Shown: one piece after another, positions 31,158 through 34,113 of the stretch
Layout of the letters: each line of letters starts with the position of its first letter
Position numbering within the stretch: the stretch's first letter is position 1
Assembly: GCA_012520235.1 (NCBI GenBank)
Contig: JAAYOR010000032.1
Coordinates: 1 to 34,113 of the forward strand
Length of the DNA stretch: 34,113 nt
Direction: 5' to 3'
Source of the DNA: Fretibacterium sp.
GTDB lineage: Bacteria; Synergistota; Synergistia; Synergistales; Aminobacteriaceae
Notes under the pieces: generated by a model
What the model saw: only the letters and a program-made list of their open reading frames with translations
Told to the model about the DNA's origin: nothing
Database searches by the model: none
Position numbers and translations under genes: made by a program

Positions 31158-32543
31158 ATGGACTGTGATATTCTGGTAAAAAATGGTCGGGTCGTCACGG
31201 CCAAGGGCGTTGATACGGCGGATGTGGCAGTGAAGGACGGCCGTGTGATTGCCCTGCTGGCTCCGTCCGCCCAAGGCAGTGTCCGGGCGGACCAGGTTCT
31301 TGACGCGAAGGGCAAGTTTGTCCTTCCGGGGGCCATTGACGTCCATGCGCACCTTAATGATCCCGGCTTCACCTGGCGCGAAGATTTTGCGCATGGGACT
31401 ACGGCGGCGGCGGCCGGTGGTGTGACCACGGTGGTGGATATGCCCCTACAGAACGAGCCGGCCCTGACGGATGCCGACATCTTCGCACGCAAGCATGAGG
31501 CCGTTCGGGAGAAGGCCCTTGTGGACTACGCGTTCTGGGGCGGCCTGACAGGCGACAACCTTGACAAAATGCGTGAGCTTCATGATGCGGGTGTCACCGC
31601 GTTCAAGGTTTTTCTGGGCCCCGTCTCGCCGGATTATCGCACGCTCAATTTGGGTGTCGTCCGCGAGGGTCTTGAGATTGCTGCATCGTTTGGCGGACTG
31701 GTGGGCTTCCATGCCGAGGATTATGCTATCATCCATCATGAGGAGGAGCGCGCCGCCCGGGCCGGAAGGACCGAACGTATAGACTTTTTGCGCTCGCGTC
31801 CGGTCGTCGCTGAGAAGATCGCTACTGCCGACGTTATTGAGTTGTCACGCGCAACCGGAGCTCGGGTGCATATCTGCCACGTCAGTCATCCTGAGGTCGC
31901 CGAGCTGATCCGACAGGCTCGGAACGAGGGCCTTTCCGTGTCGGGAGAGACCTGCACGCATTACCTGGTCTTTGACGAGGACGACGTTCTGGAACGAGGG
32001 ATGATCTTCAAGTGCGCGCCCCCGCTGCGGGATGCGGTGGCCCGCGAGGCGCTTTGGGACTATGTCGTCGACGGGACCCTGGTTTGCGTGGCTTCTGACC
32101 ACTCGCCCTGTGCTCCTCGGGAGAAGGATGAGTCGGAGGGAGCGCTCAAGGCCTGGGGGGGGATCAGCGGCATTCAAAGTCTGATGGCGGTGTTCTTCGA
32201 TCAAGCTGTTCATCGCCGCGGGCTCTGTCCTTCCCTCGTTGCCGCTCGCCTCTCTGAGGGGCCGGCTCGCATCTTCGGCCTCCGGGGGCGCAAGGGTTCC
32301 ATACGGGTGGGGGCGGATGCGGATCTGGTGATTCTGGATCCTGACAGGGAGTGGCGGATCACGGAGGACTCTCTCCGGTATCTCAATAAGATCTCCGCGT
32401 TCGTGGGTCTGGAGGGGCGCGGGATGCCCGAGACCACCCTGGTCCGCGGCCGGGTTGTCTGGAGCGACGGGGAGGCGCAGGCGCCCCTCGGTTACGGGGA
32501 ACTGGTAAAACGTCACTCACCTGAGGAGAAAATAGAGCACTGA
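31158..32543 (+). CDS. allB: Allantoinase
   Basis: The 461-residue amidohydrolase is of the dihydroorotase/allantoinase type and opens the allantoin ring to give allantoate. The binuclear metal site is intact: H63xH65 in DVHAHLNDPG, the carboxylated lysine K150 in AFKVFLG, His in GFHAED and HICHVSH, and the Asp in VASDHSPC. WGGISGIQ after the Asp is typical of allantoinases rather than dihydropyrimidinases. GGAGG lies 9 nt before the ATG. The next stretch contains three tandem repeats before the binding-protein gene. Confidence 0.88.
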   Translation: MDCDILVKNGRVVTAKGVDTADVAVKDGRVIALLAPSAQGSVRADQVLDAKGKFVLPGAIDVHAHLNDPGFTWREDFAHGTTAAAAGGVTTVVDMPLQNEPALTDADIFARKHEAVREKALVDYAFWGGLTGDNLDKMRELHDAGVTAFKVFLGPVSPDYRTLNLGVVREGLEIAASFGGLVGFHAEDYAIIHHEEERAARAGRTERIDFLRSRPVVAEKIATADVIELSRATGARVHICHVSHPEVAELIRQARNEGLSVSGETCTHYLVFDEDDVLERGMIFKCAPPLRDAVAREALWDYVVDGTLVCVASDHSPCAPREKDESEGALKAWGGISGIQSLMAVFFDQAVHRRGLCPSLVAARLSEGPARIFGLRGRKGSIRVGADADLVILDPDREWRITEDSLRYLNKISAFVGLEGRGMPETTLVRGRVVWSDGEAQAPLGYGELVKRHSPEEKIEH

Positions 32544-32845
32544 GGGCGAGGGACTGCACTGTCCTCGCCGGGTGAAGGGGAGGTTTTTTCCCCGTCGTCA
32601 TTCGGCTTCGTCTGGGGTGGAAGCCCCGGGAAAAGAGTGCACTACGCGTGGGGCGAGGGAACTATCCTCGCCGGGCGAAAAGGGGGCCATTTTCCTGTCG
32701 CCTTGGGGTCTCGTTTGGGGCGGAAGCCCCGGGAAAGAGAGCACTATGCGTGAGGGCGAGGGGGTGTCCTCGCCGGGCGAAAGGGGGGAGGTCTCCCGTC
32801 GCCATTCTGTTTCATCCATTTGGGGCGGAAGCCCCGGGAAAGGAG
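32544..32845 (+). repeat. Three tandem two-hairpin modules of about 105 bp
   Basis: Three direct repeats start at 32544, 32651 and 32754 (periods 107 and 103). Each has hairpin 1, GGCGAGG with CCTCGCC (32545-32569, 32652-32672, 32755-32774), and hairpin 2, GGGGC-GGAA-GCCCC with a GNRA-type loop (32614-32627 with one wobble, 32717-32730, 32822-32835). Each ends in GGGAAA and a GAG/GGAG stretch that looks like a ribosome binding site. The third module supplies the actual site of the following gene. Unequal periods break any reading frame, so the array is not coding. Confidence 0.85.
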
Positions 32846-32855
32846 TGTTTGTTGT

Positions 32856-34061
32856 ATGGGTAAGTTCTGTTTTGCATCGCGTAAGGTATTGGCATCGTTG
32901 TTGGTCGTCCTGCTTTCTCTGTCGCTGTGCGGTGCTGCGATGGCGGCTGAGAAAGAGCTGAAGATCGGCGTTTTGGGCGTCATGAGCGGCCCGGCGGCCT
33001 CTTGGGGGCTCGTCAACCGTTACTGCGCCGAGGCGTCAGCCAAGATGATCAACGACAAGGGCGGTTTCCAGATCGGCGACGACATCTACAAGATCAAGAT
33101 CGTGGCCGTCGATGACCGCAACGACCCCAAGGTCGCCGTGTCCGGCGCCGAGCGTCTGATCTATGAGGAGGGCATCCGCTACATCATCGGGCCCAACATC
33201 GACCCCACCTCCATGGCCATCGTTCCCGTTATCGAGAAGGGCAAAGCCATCAGCATCCCCTACGCCTTCTCCAGGAAGCTCTTCGCCCTCCCGGCCAGCA
33301 ACTCTATTCTGGGTATGATCGCCTCCTATCAGGCGGGTCCCGTCATCTACTCCTACCTGATGAAGGAGAAGGGCATCAAGACCATCGCCTTTGTCGCCCG
33401 TAACGACTCCGAGTCCCTGAACCAGAGGGATGAGGGCGTTGAGGCTGCGAAGAAGCTCGGACTTGATATCGTGGCGGACAAGGACACCTACGAGCCCGGC
33501 ACGACGGACTTCTTCCCTGTCGTATCGAGTGCCGTGAGCAAGAATCCGGACCTGCTGGTGCTCTCCGGCTCCGCTCCCGCAGACACGCCGCTGCTTATTA
33601 AGGCTGCCCGGGAACTCGGCTTTAAGGGCATCCTCAGCACGGAGACCGCTCAGGACGCGAAGGTGATCGCTGAGCTGGCCGGCGACGCGGCCAACGGCTT
33701 TATCTCCGTGGGCGGCGCGAGCACCCCGGAGATCCGCAGCGCCTACATGGAGGACTTCATCAAGGAGTACGAGAAGATCGCTGGAGAGTGGAACGACGAG
33801 GCGGGGACAAAGGTCTATGCGCTTGAGATCATCCTGAATACCCTCAAGCAGGCTGGCCCCGAGGCCATCGACGACATCGAGAAGTTCAAGGAGGCCATGA
33901 ACACCTTCTCCATGCCCAACCCCTACCTGAAGGACGGCAGGCCGCTGAACTACATCGGCGAGCCCTACTTCGGACAGAAGCGCCAGATCTCTGTGCCCAT
34001 GGTCGTCACCGTCTTCCAGGACGGAGAGTTCGAGACGCTCTTCGTCGGCAGCGCGGAATAA
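32856..34061 (+). CDS. LIV-type ABC transporter substrate-binding protein
   Basis: The 401-residue periplasmic protein has a signal peptide (KVLASLLVVLLSLSLCG, cleavage after AMA near residue 29). The mature type I binding-protein fold begins KELKIGVLGVMSGPAASWG, typical of LivJ/UrtA/HbpA relatives, with the usual GPNIDPTSMAIVPVIEKGKA lobe and IKTIAFVARNDSESLNQRDE hinge region. Its ligand may be a branched-chain amino acid, urea or a ureide; the neighbourhood favours the last. ATG 32856 fits AAAGGAG at 32839-32845 with 10-nt spacing; an upstream in-frame start at 32820 lies inside the repeat. LivHMGF-type membrane and ATPase genes would be expected beyond the window end. Confidence 0.9.
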   Translation: MGKFCFASRKVLASLLVVLLSLSLCGAAMAAEKELKIGVLGVMSGPAASWGLVNRYCAEASAKMINDKGGFQIGDDIYKIKIVAVDDRNDPKVAVSGAERLIYEEGIRYIIGPNIDPTSMAIVPVIEKGKAISIPYAFSRKLFALPASNSILGMIASYQAGPVIYSYLMKEKGIKTIAFVARNDSESLNQRDEGVEAAKKLGLDIVADKDTYEPGTTDFFPVVSSAVSKNPDLLVLSGSAPADTPLLIKAARELGFKGILSTETAQDAKVIAELAGDAANGFISVGGASTPEIRSAYMEDFIKEYEKIAGEWNDEAGTKVYALEIILNTLKQAGPEAIDDIEKFKEAMNTFSMPNPYLKDGRPLNYIGEPYFGQKRQISVPMVVTVFQDGEFETLFVGSAE

Positions 34062-34080
34062 TTGTGATTGATTGGGATTA

Positions 34081-34094
34081 GGGGCGGCGGCCCC
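34081..34094 (+). other. Hairpin after the binding-protein gene
   Basis: GGGGC (34081-34085) and GCCCC (34090-34094) flank a GGCG loop. It has the same stem as hairpin 2 of the three upstream modules, with a different loop, and may begin a further module in front of the next gene. Confidence 0.45.
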
Positions 34095-34113
34095 ATCCCT
34101 TAGCGGGGGAACT

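Noticed and set aside
32544-32855. CRISPR array or coding repeat in the three-unit region
   Set aside because: Units of 103-107 bp without spacers, and unequal periods break every reading frame.

Overview
Overall: about 34 kb of high-GC chromosome from an anaerobic, Gram-negative-type bacterium. It has lipobox and signal-peptide proteins, periplasmic binding proteins and strong AGGAGG-type ribosome binding sites. Gene content (ureide catabolism, LIV-type binding protein, radical SAM and corrinoid-linked genes, an MCP) suggests Synergistota, but no rRNA or other marker is present to prove it. No rRNA, tRNA, CRISPR array or intact mobile element was seen.

Layout. (1) 1-3745: 3' part of a ZIP metal transporter, a convergent PilZ protein, a nucleoside deaminase and a secreted protein of about 18 ankyrin repeats. 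(2) 3746-10213: a 640-nt non-coding stretch (degenerate intergenic repeat, then the infC promoter and an attenuator-like leader), followed by infC-rpmI-rplT, pheS-pheT, a small coiled-coil protein and zapA, closed by a strong terminator. infC appears to start at an AUA codon. (3) 10295-13250: a lipoprotein and a methyl-accepting chemotaxis protein. (4) 13446-20470: a minus-strand operon of uncharacterised function: BioB-like radical SAM protein fused to a PadR regulator domain, an NMT1/SsuABC-type ABC importer, a DUF5714 protein, a free-standing lipoyl-domain protein and a CobW-type GTPase. It is divergent from a stand-alone protein resembling the activation domain of B12-dependent methionine synthase. 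The shared intergenic region holds two palindromes and face-to-face promoter candidates. (5) 20603-34113: an IS1182-like transposase relic, a YhcH protein, a truncated pucR copy with its promoter, two amidohydrolases, intact pucR, then allE, a catabolic-looking carbamoyltransferase, a DAACS symporter, a hydantoin/allantoin racemase, allantoinase and a LIV-type binding protein preceded by three tandem repeat modules of about 105 bp.

How it fits together: region 5 reads as import and breakdown of allantoin or related ureides under a PucR regulator. Racemase and allantoinase open the ring, AllE acts on ureidoglycine, and the carbamoyltransferase may recover carbamoyl phosphate for ATP. No allantoate amidohydrolase or carbamate kinase is in view. 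Region 4 is the best candidate for an undescribed system. Its parts suggest import of a small organic, probably sulfur- or nitrogen-containing, compound and processing by radical SAM, lipoyl-carrier and corrinoid-linked chemistry. Its substrate cannot be read from sequence. All calls come from reading motifs by eye; no database search was run.
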